Shown here: positions 1 through 9,018 of the stretch, in pieces
Layout of the letters: each line of letters begins with the position of its first letter
Position numbering within the stretch: position 1 is the first letter of the stretch
Assembly: GCA_016178705.1 (NCBI GenBank)
Contig: JACOST010000014.1
Span: 744,001-808,000 of the forward strand
DNA length: 64,000 nucleotides
Source of the DNA: Deltaproteobacteria bacterium
Lineage (GTDB): Bacteria; Desulfobacterota; Binatia; HRBIN30; JACQVA1
Direction: 5' to 3'
The notes under the pieces: model-generated
The model's database searches: none
Told to the model about the DNA's origin: nothing
What the model saw: the letters and a program-made list of their open reading frames with translations, nothing else
Program-made: the position numbers and the translations under genes

Positions 1-1239
1 CTTGTGCGTGCTGGCGAGGTTGCCGCCCAGCCGTTCGCCTACGTGACAACGTCACCGCAGCAGTACTCTGGCGGCCACACTTTTGAGCCCGGCGCGGTTG
101 TCGTCATCGATACGGCCACTCGCAGGCTGGTCGGCCCGCCAATTCCGGTCGGACACACGCCATATGGGATAGCTGTCGCGCCAGATGGCACGCGCGCCTA
201 CGTCACGAACGAGGATGACGACACCGTGACCGTTATCGACACAATCCAGAACGCGCCTATCGGTGCGCCAATACCCGTGGGCCACACCCCCAATGGCATC
301 GCCATCACCCCAGACGGCAGCCGCGTGTACACTACGAACGAATACGCCGGGACCGTGTCTGTCATCGACACCGCTACGAATGCGGTGGTCCGCTCGATTG
401 GGCAAGTGATTGGTTCGGGGTATGCTTCCTGGCCCAACGCGGACATCGGCATTACCCCGGACGGTACCCGTGTCTACGTGGCGGGAAATCAAACCGTCTC
501 AGTAATCGATGTCGCCACAAATCGAGTTGGCGGATTCATCAACTGCCCATCCTTTGATAGCTACTGCCCGGGTAGTTTTTTCCCCACGGCCTTCGCGTTC
601 ACTCATGATGGCAGGCGAGCCTACGTCGCGGGTCCCCAGGACGGCATCTGGCTCATCGACGTACTGAGCGACGAGCTGATCACCGGGGTCGTCTTTCAGA
701 GTATGAGGTCCGCTAGCCCGGTTGCGATCACGCCAGACGACCAGCGCCTCTATGGCATAAGCCTGATCCCTACTGTGAAGGACGAGGTGGGTTTTCAGGG
801 CGCTGTCGTGGCGATCAGTACCGTGACGAATGAAATGGTGAGCGAGCCCATAGCGGTGGGGACACAGCCGTGGTCGCTGGCGATTACCCCAAGCGGCCGG
901 TATGTCTATGTGGCCAACGAGTACTCTGCGCACAGCCGTGGTTCGGTCTCAGTGATCGACACAGTCACAAACACGGTGGTGGATACATTGGAAGTGTACG
1001 GGTACGCCTACGCTGTTGCAATCGGGCCGGCTCTTCCGACGCCGACGCCGACCGGTACGCCAACACCCACATCAACGCCGGTTGGAATGAATTCTGGCAG
1101 CGGCTGCGGCGTCGCCCCAGTTCATTCGGCTGACTTTGGTAGCTTGGTGCAGCTCGCGATTCCAGTGCTGTTGCTCTTCGGGCGACAGCGATCGATGATC
1201 GGTCAGATCGTCAAAGCGATTCGATCGCGCGACGCTTGA
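1..1239 (+). CDS. YVTN-type beta-propeller surface protein, 5' end cut off
   Basis: Seen: repeated blades of about 40 residues with the pattern (R/T)xYVTNEDDDTVTVID and VYTTNEYAGTVSVID, alternating with 'PVGHTPYGIAVAPDG' blades, which is the YVTN/lactonase-like beta-propeller signature. The chain ends in a Thr-Pro linker (about residues 345-358), a GSGCGV motif, a short hydrophobic segment and a basic tail. That is a surface-anchoring layout: extended stalk, Cys, membrane segment, Arg. No signal peptide precedes the first blade and the frame stays open to base 1, so the true start lies left of the window; the GTG at 4 is unlikely to be the start. Role is inferred as a secreted or surface-exposed binding protein; the ligand cannot be told. 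Confidence 0.8.
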   Translation, partial: LVRAGEVAAQPFAYVTTSPQQYSGGHTFEPGAVVVIDTATRRLVGPPIPVGHTPYGIAVAPDGTRAYVTNEDDDTVTVIDTIQNAPIGAPIPVGHTPNGIAITPDGSRVYTTNEYAGTVSVIDTATNAVVRSIGQVIGSGYASWPNADIGITPDGTRVYVAGNQTVSVIDVATNRVGGFINCPSFDSYCPGSFFPTAFAFTHDGRRAYVAGPQDGIWLIDVLSDELITGVVFQSMRSASPVAITPDDQRLYGISLIPTVKDEVGFQGAVVAISTVTNEMVSEPIAVGTQPWSLAITPSGRYVYVANEYSAHSRGSVSVIDTVTNTVVDTLEVYGYAYAVAIGPALPTPTPTGTPTPTSTPVGMNSGSGCGVAPVHSADFGSLVQLAIPVLLLFGRQRSMIGQIVKAIRSRDA

Positions 1240-1270
1240 CCGACCCCGCCGGGGCTGCTTCGCTGGAGGC

Positions 1271-3202
1271 ATGCAGTCAGCGGAAGCGCGGGCGGAAACA
1301 TCGACGGGTCACGCGCGCACGCCGCTGCTGCGTTTCCTCGGCTACGTGGCGCCGCATCGTTGGCTGATCGCCGGCGCGGCGGGCTGTGGTGTGTTCAAGT
1401 TCACCCTGCCGTTGATCTTTCCGCTGTTCCTCAAGTACCTCACCGACGTGTTGCTGGCAGGCGGCGCCGCGAACTCGGCGCACGCGGCCGACGCCACGAA
1501 TCGCTGGTTCGACGAACTTGGCGGCGTCGTACTCGCGTACGCGCCGTGGCTCGGCTCAGGGGCGAGCGGGCGACTCACGGTGATCGCGCTGGTCATGCTC
1601 GCGGTGTACGGGGTTCTCGGCGTTGCGAGCTACTACCGCAGCTACTGGGCCGGGCAAGCCGGGCACCGTCTCATCTTCGATCTGCGCTTCGCGCTGTATC
1701 AACACATCCAGAGCATGTCGCACTCGTTCTTCGACGAACGGCGCTCGGGCTCGATCGTCGCCCGCTTCGTCAGCGACATCCAACTGGCGCAGAACTTCGT
1801 CGGCTCCGCGCTCACCAACGTGTGGATGGACAGCGCGTCGCTCGGCTTCGTGGTGTGGATTCTGTTCGTGCTCGAACGCCGGCTGGCGTGGGTCGCCCTC
1901 GGCGTGATTCCGATCTACGTGCTGATGATCCGCTACTACAGCCCGCGCATCAAAGCCGCCAGTCGGTCGGTGCAGGAGATGATCGAAGACTTCTCCGGCG
2001 AGCTGCAGGAAAAGATCGCCGGCGTCGGCGTGGTCAAGGCGTTCGGGCGTGAGGACTACGAAGCGCAACGCTTCTATCGCACCAGCCAAGATCTCTTCGA
2101 TCTCACCATGACCAACGTGCAGCTCTCATCGGGCAATCAAGCGGCGACGACCTTTCTCACCGCCGTCGCGCCGCTGATCGTGGTGTGGGTGGCGGGTGTG
2201 ATGGTCCTGCGCAGCACGCTGAGTGTCGGGACGATGATCGCGTTCTACGCGTACCTCAGCAGCTTGTACTTGCCGTTGCAGCGCTTCAGCGAGCTGAGCG
2301 TGGTGATCAGCAACTCGTTGGCCGCCATGGAGCGCATCTTCGAGTTCTTCGATATCCGTCCCGAGGTCGCGGAAACGCCGGGCGCGCCGCCGCTGGTGCG
2401 GGTGAGCGGGCGCGTCGAGTTCCGCGACGTGGGGTTTCGCTACGCCAGTCGCGGCGCCGGACGCCCGGCGTTGGCGCATGTGTCGTTGTCGATCGCGCCG
2501 GGCGAAACCGTGGCGATCGTCGGCCGCAGCGGCGCCGGGAAGTCGACGTTGGTGTCGCTGCTGCCGCGCTTTTACGACGTGACCGGCGGGGCGCTGCTGA
2601 TCGACGACGTCGACATCCGCGGCGTGACGCTCGCCTCGTTGCGCGACCAGATCGGCATCGTGCCGCAAGACCCGATCCTGTTCAGCGGCGCGTTGCGCGA
2701 GAACCTGCTGTACGCCAAACCCGACGCGACGGATGCCGAGTTGCTCTCGGCGGCGCGCGCGGCGAATGCGACGGAGTTTATCGATGAGTTGCCGGACGGC
2801 TATCTCACGCTCATCGGCGAGCGCGGCATGCGGCTCTCGGGTGGGCAACGCCAGCGCATCGCCATCGCGCGCGCGTTTCTGAAAGATCCGCCGATCTTGA
2901 TTCTCGACGAAGCGACCTCGGCGCTCGACTCGGAATCGGAGAACTTGATTCACGACGCTCTACGGAGATTGATGCTCGGCCGCACGACGTTGATCATCGC
3001 GCACCGGCTCTCGACCGTGATCAATGCCGACCGCATCGTGGTGATCGAAGACGGCGAAGTGCGCGAGATCGGACCGCACCCGGAGCTGCTGGCGCGCGGC
3101 GGGTTGTATACGCAGTTGTACGAAGAGCAGTTCCGCCACATCAGCGATTCACCACCGCGGCCAGAGCCGGAGGAGCGACTTCCCGCCGCTGCCCGACGCT
3201 AG
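1271..3202 (+). CDS. ABC exporter, MsbA-like (fused permease and ATPase)
   Basis: 643 aa, a half-size exporter: about six membrane helices in residues 30-330, then one nucleotide-binding domain. Seen: Walker A GRSGAGKST (about 418-426), signature LSGGQRQR (about 522), Walker B ILILDEATSALD (about 541-552) and the switch His in IIAHRLST. The closest known type is MsbA, the inner-membrane flippase for the lipid A core, but many lipid and peptide exporters share this build. It is slightly long for MsbA because of an extra 30-40 residues rich in Ala/Gly between the first two helices. The ATG at 1271 has GGAGG only one base upstream, so the start is not certain. The gene is monocistronic, or paired with the short-spaced LexA-like gene that follows. 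Confidence 0.9.
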   Translation: MQSAEARAETSTGHARTPLLRFLGYVAPHRWLIAGAAGCGVFKFTLPLIFPLFLKYLTDVLLAGGAANSAHAADATNRWFDELGGVVLAYAPWLGSGASGRLTVIALVMLAVYGVLGVASYYRSYWAGQAGHRLIFDLRFALYQHIQSMSHSFFDERRSGSIVARFVSDIQLAQNFVGSALTNVWMDSASLGFVVWILFVLERRLAWVALGVIPIYVLMIRYYSPRIKAASRSVQEMIEDFSGELQEKIAGVGVVKAFGREDYEAQRFYRTSQDLFDLTMTNVQLSSGNQAATTFLTAVAPLIVVWVAGVMVLRSTLSVGTMIAFYAYLSSLYLPLQRFSELSVVISNSLAAMERIFEFFDIRPEVAETPGAPPLVRVSGRVEFRDVGFRYASRGAGRPALAHVSLSIAPGETVAIVGRSGAGKSTLVSLLPRFYDVTGGALLIDDVDIRGVTLASLRDQIGIVPQDPILFSGALRENLLYAKPDATDAELLSAARAANATEFIDELPDGYLTLIGERGMRLSGGQRQRIAIARAFLKDPPILILDEATSALDSESENLIHDALRRLMLGRTTLIIAHRLSTVINADRIVVIEDGEVREIGPHPELLARGGLYTQLYEEQFRHISDSPPRPEPEERLPAAARR

Positions 3203-3262
3203 CTGGGCCGCTTGATCTTCGCCCAATCTTCGCATACGATCCAGGCCATGAAGGAGGCGACG

Positions 3263-4042
3263 ATGGAGGCGGCGTTCGAGTTACACGAAGGGTTGGTCGA
3301 CGAGACCATCGAGATTCCACTGCTCGGGGTAGTCGCGGCGGGCGAGCCGTACAAGGCGTTCGTCGTCGACGACACGTTGAGCGTGCCGGCGGCGCTGTGG
3401 GGCGGCCGCAAAGTGTTCGCGCTGCGCGTGCGCGGCACCTCGATGATCGACGAAGGGATTCACGACGGCGACTTTCTGATCGTCCAACCGTGCGAGACGG
3501 CGGAGAACGGTCAGACGGTGGTCGCCGAGATCGACGGCTGCGTGACAGTGAAGAAATTCTTCCGCGAGTCTGACGGCGCGATCCGATTGCAACCGGCCAA
3601 TCCGGCGTTGCTGCCGCTGATCGTCCGCGGCGACAACATTTGCATCCGTGGCGTGGTGGTCGGGGTGATGCGCAAGTATGGTTTTGGCCAGCACGAACCG
3701 GCGCGGTCGGTCCGTCATCCATCACCGGTACGTCGCCCACCCGAACCGCCATCGCAACAAACTGAAGACATGTTCGAGATGTCGCTCAACGCCATCGACG
3801 CGCAGCTCGCGCGTTGGCAGATGGTGCTGGAGCAAGCGAAGCACGATCGCCGCCGTCGCAATCAGTTACCGCAGATGGCGGAGTTGGGGCGCGATCTGCA
3901 GGCGCTGCGCGACTGGCTCGGCCGCACCGCCAAGCCCGGTCTCCGCCGCGCGCTGATCACCGAAGCCAACAACCTCATCCGCCGCATGCAGCGCTTCGCC
4001 CCCGCGCCACCGCCGGGCCCGTCGGAGACGTTGCTGCATTGA
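3263..4042 (+). CDS. LexA-like S24 domain protein lacking the DNA-binding domain
   Basis: Start set at 3263 because AAGGAGG (3251-3257) lies five bases before this ATG; earlier in-frame starts have no such site. Residues 17-105 are a LexA/UmuD-type S24 domain: Ala26-Gly27 matches the self-cleavage bond (VVAAGEP), Ser60 (RGTSM) is the nucleophile and Lys97 (TVKKF) the general base. The Ser-Lys spacing of 37 equals that of E. coli LexA (119/156). No winged-helix domain precedes it, unlike LexA, so it resembles UmuD or a stand-alone S24 protein. The last 110 residues are polar, Arg-rich and probably helical or coiled, an unusual tail for the family. The substrate or partner is unknown. It could be a DNA-damage-responsive protein; no SOS box was identified. 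Confidence 0.75.
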   Translation: MEAAFELHEGLVDETIEIPLLGVVAAGEPYKAFVVDDTLSVPAALWGGRKVFALRVRGTSMIDEGIHDGDFLIVQPCETAENGQTVVAEIDGCVTVKKFFRESDGAIRLQPANPALLPLIVRGDNICIRGVVVGVMRKYGFGQHEPARSVRHPSPVRRPPEPPSQQTEDMFEMSLNAIDAQLARWQMVLEQAKHDRRRRNQLPQMAELGRDLQALRDWLGRTAKPGLRRALITEANNLIRRMQRFAPAPPPGPSETLLH

Positions 4043-4192
4043 GAGTCCACTCGCGCGGGATGATTACGACACGGCGCTGATAGCTGAAGCGAACGCGCCG
4101 AGTCCAACCCCCGTGGGTGTCCGAGCTTCTTCCCAAAATGTGGCTCCCGAGACGCCTTGTCTGCACCGGGGCGATGGATTAAGCATGCCGCC

Positions 4193-4603
4193 ATGCTGAA
4201 GAAGATCCATCACGTTGGTATCGTCGTGCGAAATCTCGAAGCCGCGTACGCGTTCTACCGCGACACGCTCGGTCTGCCGGTTCACAAGGTGGCGACGGTT
4301 GAAGATCAAGGGGTCAAGGCGGCGCTGCTGACCATCGGCAACAGCGAGATCGAGTTGCTCGAACCGATCAACGCGAACGGCGGTGTGGCCAAATTTCTCG
4401 ACAAACGGGGCGAGGGCATTCATCACGTCTGCTTCGAGACCGACAACGTGGCGAAGGAGCTGGAGGCGACGATGGCAAAGGGTATCGCGGTGCTCGACAA
4501 AGCCCCGCGCAAGGGTCTCGCCGGGATGATCTGCTTCCTGCACCCAAAGGCGAGCCATGGCGTACTGGTCGAGTACGCGCAACCGTTTCCCGAGGATCAC
4601 TGA
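4193..4603 (+). CDS. mce: methylmalonyl-CoA epimerase
   Basis: 136 aa, one VOC (glyoxalase-fold) domain. It would interconvert (S)- and (R)-methylmalonyl-CoA in propionate, odd-chain and branched-chain carbon use, in the cytosol. Seen: N-terminal KKIHHVGIVVRNLE, central IELLEPI, GEGIHHVCFET and C-terminal HGVLVEYAQ, which carry the expected metal ligands (His, acidic residue, His, Glu). Length and motif order match the family. Start 4193 gives the canonical N-terminus; the longer frame from 4157 adds nothing conserved. The next VOC gene starts two bases after this stop, so the two are probably co-transcribed. No mutase gene is in the window. Confidence 0.85.
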   Translation: MLKKIHHVGIVVRNLEAAYAFYRDTLGLPVHKVATVEDQGVKAALLTIGNSEIELLEPINANGGVAKFLDKRGEGIHHVCFETDNVAKELEATMAKGIAVLDKAPRKGLAGMICFLHPKASHGVLVEYAQPFPEDH

Positions 4604-4604
4604 G

Positions 4605-5027
4605 ATGGCCCTGGCGAAGAAGATCGATCACCTCGCCATCGTGGTGAAGGATTTGGACGCGGCGGTGCAGACGTTCACCACCAACTTTGCTTTTCCGGTT
4701 GTGCGCCGCGGCGAGAATGCGCAGCTCGGGCTCCGCAACGCGTTCCTGCAAGTCGGCGACGCGCAGCTCGAACTGTTCACGCCGACCAAGCCAGAGAACC
4801 CGGCGACGAAATTTCTCACCGAGCAGGGCGAAGGGATGTACGTGCTCTCGCTCGAGGTCGACGACCTGGATCAGGCGACCCAGGCGTTGACAGCGAAAGG
4901 GATCAAAGTCGGTGCGATCATGCCGGTTCCCGACGGACGGCTCGCGTTCATCAGCCCCAAAGCGACGCACGGCGTGTTGCTGCAGTTCATGGAACGGAAG
5001 AAGTCGGCAGTCGGCAGTGGACAGTAG
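4605..5027 (+). CDS. VOC/glyoxalase-family protein (MCE paralogue)
   Basis: 140 aa, a second VOC domain related to the preceding epimerase (IDHLAIVVKDLD, LELFTP, GEGMYVLSLEV, HGVLLQFME). The second metal His of the epimerase (GEGIHH) is replaced by Tyr (GEGMYV) and the final Glu by Gln (LLQF), so true methylmalonyl-CoA epimerase activity is doubtful. GAGGAT (4592-4597) provides a ribosome site. It lies in a probable operon with mce and the dehydrogenase downstream; its substrate is unknown. The C-terminal KKSAVGSGQ is encoded by the start of a CAGTAGGCAGT-type intergenic repeat, so the tail is probably not functional. Confidence 0.75.
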   Translation: MALAKKIDHLAIVVKDLDAAVQTFTTNFAFPVVRRGENAQLGLRNAFLQVGDAQLELFTPTKPENPATKFLTEQGEGMYVLSLEVDDLDQATQALTAKGIKVGAIMPVPDGRLAFISPKATHGVLLQFMERKKSAVGSGQ

Positions 5028-5030
5028 GCA

Positions 5031-5780
5031 GTGGGAAAACTCGACGGGAAGATCGCGTTGGTCACCGGAAGTTCGCGCGGGATCGGGCGCGGGATCGCGC
5101 TCGAATTCGCGCGCGAAGGTGCCGACGTGGCGGTGAACTACCGGCGCGATGAGGCGGCGGCGAAAGAAACCGTGCGCGCGATCGAAGCCCTCGGTCGCAA
5201 AGCGATCGCAATCCACGCCGACGTGGCGGAGTGGCCGCAGGTGCAGGCAATGGTCGAGCGCGCGCTCGGTCATTTCGGCCGCCTCGACATCGTCGTGGCC
5301 AACTCCGGCGTAGCCTCGCGCGTGCAGTCGGTGTGGGACCTCGACGTTGAGCATTGGCACAAGGTCATCGGCGTCAACTTGCACGGCGTTTTCTACACGT
5401 GCAAGGCCACCGCGAAGCACCTCGTCGACCGCGGCCAAGGCAGTATCATTCTGATCTCCTCGATCGGTGCCGATGCGTGCGGCGCAATGGGCGCGCCATA
5501 CTACTGCGCCAAGGCGGCGGTGAACGCGCTGACCAAGTCGTTGGCGAGGGAGTGCGCGCCGTCGCGCGTGCGCGTGAACTGTATCGCGCCCGGGCTGATC
5601 ATGAGCGACATGGGCGAGAAGATGGTCAAGTTTTACGGCGACACCCTCATAGCCGGCATCCCGCTCGGCCGGCCCGGGCAACCGGAAGATATCGGCAAGG
5701 CCGCGGTCTACCTCGCCAGCGACGATGCCAGCTTCGTTACCGGGAAGATCCTGCGCGTCGATGGCGGCGCATGGATGTGA
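5031..5780 (+). CDS. short-chain dehydrogenase/reductase, FabG-like
   Basis: 249 aa classical SDR. Seen: cofactor motif TGSSRGIGRG (about 13-22), NSGVAS in place of NNAG, catalytic Ser in ILISSIGAD, and YxxxK as YYCAKAAVNAL, followed by the C-terminal DDASFVTGKILRVDGG typical of 3-oxoacyl-ACP reductase relatives. NAD(P)(H)-dependent oxidation or reduction of a hydroxy/keto substrate is expected; the substrate is not determined. Start is GTG at 5031, placed inside a short repeat (GGCAGTGG), three bases after the preceding stop. Its place after two VOC genes suggests acyl-CoA or side-chain catabolism, which is inference. Confidence 0.85.
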   Translation: MGKLDGKIALVTGSSRGIGRGIALEFAREGADVAVNYRRDEAAAKETVRAIEALGRKAIAIHADVAEWPQVQAMVERALGHFGRLDIVVANSGVASRVQSVWDLDVEHWHKVIGVNLHGVFYTCKATAKHLVDRGQGSIILISSIGADACGAMGAPYYCAKAAVNALTKSLARECAPSRVRVNCIAPGLIMSDMGEKMVKFYGDTLIAGIPLGRPGQPEDIGKAAVYLASDDASFVTGKILRVDGGAWM

Positions 5781-5820
5781 GGTCGTGATTCGTGTTCGTG
5801 GTTCGTGACTCGTGATTCGG
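5781..5820. repeat. CGTGATTCGTG-type near-tandem repeat
   Basis: Five degenerate units of the kind CGTGATT / CGTGGTT / CGTGACT follow the dehydrogenase stop codon. The same family recurs near 10.99-11.15, 15.9-16.02, 17.17-17.21 and 49.49-49.60 kb. The remaining bases to 5951 hold a short CTTTGGACTTTCAATTTTGAGC stretch like that near 12.68 kb, and nothing coding that I can see. Confidence 0.75.
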
Positions 5821-5951
5821 GAGGATCGCGGCGCCATCAAGGCAATACGCAGCGCGGCGGCGATCGTGCGTCGCGCTGCGCGACGACTTTTGCCAGCTAC
5901 CTTCGACTTTGGACTTTCAATTTTGAGCTGCGCGGGCGAAGCCCGCCCTGT

Positions 5952-7841
5952 CTACTGGCGCGCGCGTATGCGATCGGCGCGTGATTGATGGAAGCGCAGC
6001 GGGACGCCGCCGTCGGGTGTCGGAGTATCGGTTGGCGTCGGCGTGTCGGTGTCGGTGGCCGTCGGCTCGGGTGTGTCGGTCGCGGTCGGTTCCGGCGTGT
6101 CCGTCGTTGTCGGTTCTGGTGTGTCGGTGACGGTCGGTTCGGGTGTGTCCGTAGCCGTTGGTTCGGGTGTATCGGTTGTGGTGGGTTCCGGCGTGTCGGT
6201 CTGCGTCGGCAAGAGGGTGTTGGTTCCTGTCGGGACCGCGGTCACAGTCGACGTTGAAGATGAAGTCGGCGTCGCGGTTATAGTCGCGGTCCGGGTGACG
6301 GTTCGCGTTGGTGACTTGAAGCCGATCGGCGTGATGGTCGCCGTCCGCGTCCGCGTGGCGGTGCGTGTTCGCGTGCGGGTCGAGGTGCGCGTCGGCGTGC
6401 GGGTGATGGTCGGGGTCCGCGTGATCGTCGGAAGGTGAGTCTTTGTGCGGGTAGGCGTCGCGGTCGCGGTGCGCGTGCGCGTGCGGGTGATCGTCGGCGT
6501 TCGGGTGTTGGACGGGCGCAACGTTGCGGTTGCCGTCCTTGTTGCCGTTGGGCGAGTCGGGGTCCGAGTCGATGTTGGTGCTGGAGTTGATGTCGGCACG
6601 CCGCCACCCGCGCGCGTGCCAGGATATACGAACTGGACGGCGGCCATGTCGTCCGCCTTGACGCCGGCGCAACGGCCGTCGAAGTGCGCGATTGCTGCCA
6701 TGGTCGCGGTGTTGTCGAGCGAATGTCCCAAGCCGATTGAATGTCCCATCTCGTGGGTGGCCACCTCGCTGAGGTTGCAGCGATTCCAGAACGAACAAGT
6801 CGACCAGCCGTTGTTGAAGGTCACCTTGCCGAGCGCGATTTGCGAGAAGGTGGTGCCGTTGACGACCTTGGTCGCACCGCCCGAACAATATCCGCCGATG
6901 GCGAGGATACCGCTGCAACTCGACGGGTTGGTGATCTCGTTGAATGGATCGTTGAACACCAAGCGGTTGCTGCCCGAACAGGTGTTGAAGGCGGATGGAC
7001 CGGTGTCGCCGCCATCGCCGAGGACGATGCTGGAGTTAGGGACGTTGCTCCAGGCGGCCATCGCATCGAGGATCGCGTTACGTGACTCGGTGGGGCCGAT
7101 CTTCGCATCGCCGGTGGTGTCGATCGCGTAGTTCACCGGTAAATCGCTGTCGGGTTGAAACCATCGCGCGCTCCCGAGCAGAACGAACGCGTCGCGGGTC
7201 TCGCGCGGAATGTTCTCGCGAACCTCGGGCGGTTCGACGACGATCGGTGGCTCATAGCCAGCGGTGCGCATCGCAGCCAGCTTGTGCACGCGCCGCTTCA
7301 ACCGTTCGAGCTTGGTCGCGCGCGGCGCCGGAGCGATGCGCAACTCCCCGTTGACCGGAACCAAGACCAGAGCACCGCCGAAGTCGCGGCGTGCCTGCAG
7401 CTCGCCGTGCGCGTTGTAGTCGATCGAGTATTTCCCCATGGTCAACGCGGTGGTCTGCAGTGTCCCGTCGTGGTTGCGGCTGAGGAACAGCAGAGAACGC
7501 TCGCCGACCCAAAACTCCGGTGCCCCGAAAACTGCCTCTGTGCGTGTGCCGACCGATCCGCCCGGCTCCTTCAAAATGATCTGCCCGCCATCGGGTAGGT
7601 CGCCCATCAGTACCTGATCGGTGTCGAGCGACACGTAGGTGTGGACCGGGCTGCTATCGTCGCGGCTAGCCGACTCGATGTGGGTGACTGTCCCAATCAC
7701 GACCGCGACCGATTGATCCAACAGGGCGCGCTCTTTCATGAGGACGAAGGTGGTGGCGCCGGCCGGCGATGTCCAGAGACTGCCGACGGTCACCATCAGG
7801 GCGAGGAGCAGGGGTTTGGGGGCGCGCATTTCAGGGTTCAA
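5952..7841 (-). CDS. secreted matrixin-like zinc metalloprotease with Thr-Pro stalk
   Basis: 629 aa. An N-terminal signal peptide (hydrophobic LLLALMVTVGSLW, then SPAGA) marks it as exported. Residues about 362-372 carry the zinc site HEMGHSIGLGH, the extended HExxHxxGxxH of matrixins (metzincins), followed by an Ala-Thr-Met segment (TATMAAIAHF) that fits the Met-turn region. The last 200 residues are a low-complexity stalk of T-P-T/R-T units ending GGVPLRF and a basic tail. This resembles the stalk of the first gene here and suggests surface display. It probably cleaves extracellular protein; the substrate is unknown. The start could be Met1 or Met5. It lies 37 bases downstream of selD on the same strand, though a shared function is not obvious. 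Confidence 0.85.
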   Translation of the reverse strand: MNPEMRAPKPLLLALMVTVGSLWTSPAGATTFVLMKERALLDQSVAVVIGTVTHIESASRDDSSPVHTYVSLDTDQVLMGDLPDGGQIILKEPGGSVGTRTEAVFGAPEFWVGERSLLFLSRNHDGTLQTTALTMGKYSIDYNAHGELQARRDFGGALVLVPVNGELRIAPAPRATKLERLKRRVHKLAAMRTAGYEPPIVVEPPEVRENIPRETRDAFVLLGSARWFQPDSDLPVNYAIDTTGDAKIGPTESRNAILDAMAAWSNVPNSSIVLGDGGDTGPSAFNTCSGSNRLVFNDPFNEITNPSSCSGILAIGGYCSGGATKVVNGTTFSQIALGKVTFNNGWSTCSFWNRCNLSEVATHEMGHSIGLGHSLDNTATMAAIAHFDGRCAGVKADDMAAVQFVYPGTRAGGGVPTSTPAPTSTRTPTRPTATRTATATLRPSNTRTPTITRTRTRTATATPTRTKTHLPTITRTPTITRTPTRTSTRTRTRTATRTRTATITPIGFKSPTRTVTRTATITATPTSSSTSTVTAVPTGTNTLLPTQTDTPEPTTTDTPEPTATDTPEPTVTDTPEPTTTDTPEPTATDTPEPTATDTDTPTPTDTPTPDGGVPLRFHQSRADRIRARQ

Positions 7842-7878
7842 CGAGCAGAATATATGCCACGGATTTGCCGTCTTGCCG

Positions 7879-8934
7879 CTAGGCTATCACACGAATAAGG
7901 CCTGTGGGATCGTCGAAAAGTTCGCCGATATCCGCCACTGTGACGACGCCATGATCGTGCAGCGCTCGCTGCAATTCTGCCCTCTTGCGCTCTGCCACAG
8001 CGAGCAGCAGGCCGCCCGAGGTCTGCGCGTCGGCCAGAACCAATTTGGTTTCGGGCGACACACTCGGATCGAACTGAGCGAAGTCCTCAGCAAAAGTCAG
8101 GTTGCGACGGCTGCCACCGGGGACGATGCCATCACGTGCAAGCTGTGGCACCTCAGGCAGCACCGGTACTTGCCGGGCGGAGATACGGGCGCTGAGGCCA
8201 CTACCGGCGGTCATTTCGTGCAGATGCCCAAGCAAACCGAAACCCGTCACGTCGGTAGCTGCATGCACACCGATGGCGATCGCCGCCTCGGCGGCGGCGC
8301 GATTGAGCATGCTCATGATCGCGATGGCCCGTTCGATCAGATCGGTTGACGCCAGGTCACGCTTGATCGCGGTCGAGATGATCCCCATCCCCAGCGGCTT
8401 GGTCAGGATCAAGCGGTCGCCCGGCTGCGCGCGCGAGTTGCGAATGATCTTGTCGGGGTGAACCACGCCGGTCACCGCCATGCCGTATTTGGGTTCGCGG
8501 TCATCCACGGAGTGACCACCGACGACGGAGACGTTGGCTTCATGCGCTTTGTCGGCACCGCCACGCAGGATCTCTCCCAAAATTTCGAGCGGCAACTCGG
8601 TTGCCGGGAAGGCGACAATGTTGAGCGCAACGATCGGGCGTGCGCCCATCGCATACACATCACTCAACGCGTTGGCCGCGGCGATCTGGCCGTACGCGTA
8701 CGGGTCGTCGACCAATGGCGTGATGTAGTCGACCGTTTGGACGATGGCGAGGTCGGGCGTCAGACGATACACCGCGGCGTCGTCGGACGTTTCGGTGCCG
8801 ACCAAGAGGTTCGAGTCCGCCGGCGCGGCGGGCAGTTTGCGCAGGATCTCAACGAGATCCTTTGGGCCGATTTTGCAGGCTCAACCCGCGCCGTGACTGA
8901 ACGAGGTGAGGCGAATACGCGCTCGATCGTCCAT
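7879..8934 (-). CDS. selD: selenide, water dikinase (SelD), selenocysteine-containing
   Basis: SelD makes selenophosphate from selenide and ATP for selenocysteine and selenouridine synthesis. The ORF visible without recoding (from 8805) starts at MVGTETSDDAAVY and lacks the N-terminus. Reading on upstream in frame gives MDDRARIRLTSFSHGAG-U-ACKIG, with UGA at 8883-8881 as codon 18. That codon sits exactly where SelD has its catalytic Cys or Sec (E. coli GAGCGCK, Cys17). The following Lys21 matches the catalytic Lys. The rest is intact (DDAAVY, VGGHSV, TKPLGMGI, DVTGFGLLGH, SGGLLL), and the full length of 351 aa is normal for the family. A bSECIS-like hairpin follows the UGA. So this is an active selenoprotein gene, not a truncated one. 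The start ATG at 8934 lacks a strong ribosome site. Confidence 0.88.
8843..8861 (-). promoter_or_regulatory. bSECIS-like hairpin for UGA recoding in selD
   Basis: On the minus strand, AGGATCTC-GTT-GAGATCCT forms a perfect 8-bp stem with a 3-nt apical loop that begins with G. The loop starts 28 bases after the UGA, within the 16-37 base range known for bacterial SECIS elements, which also need a G at the loop top. SelB would bind it to deliver Sec-tRNA. It lies inside the coding sequence, as bacterial elements do. The hairpin is seen directly; SelB binding is inference. Confidence 0.75.
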
Positions 8935-9018
8935 GCGCGCGTCTTACCACACGCGCATGGGCAACACGACGCAACGGGTGATCAGTTGCAACCGGTCATC
9001 GATTCAGAAATCGCCGAC

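Noticed and set aside
6030-6610. Tandem-repeat or CRISPR array on the plus strand
   Set aside because: It is the coding sequence for the Thr-Pro stalk of the minus-strand metalloprotease; the translation stays in frame throughout.
7879-8805. Truncated selD pseudogene or start at MVGTETSDD
   Set aside because: The upstream frame reads perfectly into the SelD N-terminus with one UGA exactly at the Sec/Cys site and a SECIS-like hairpin, so recoding explains it better than decay.
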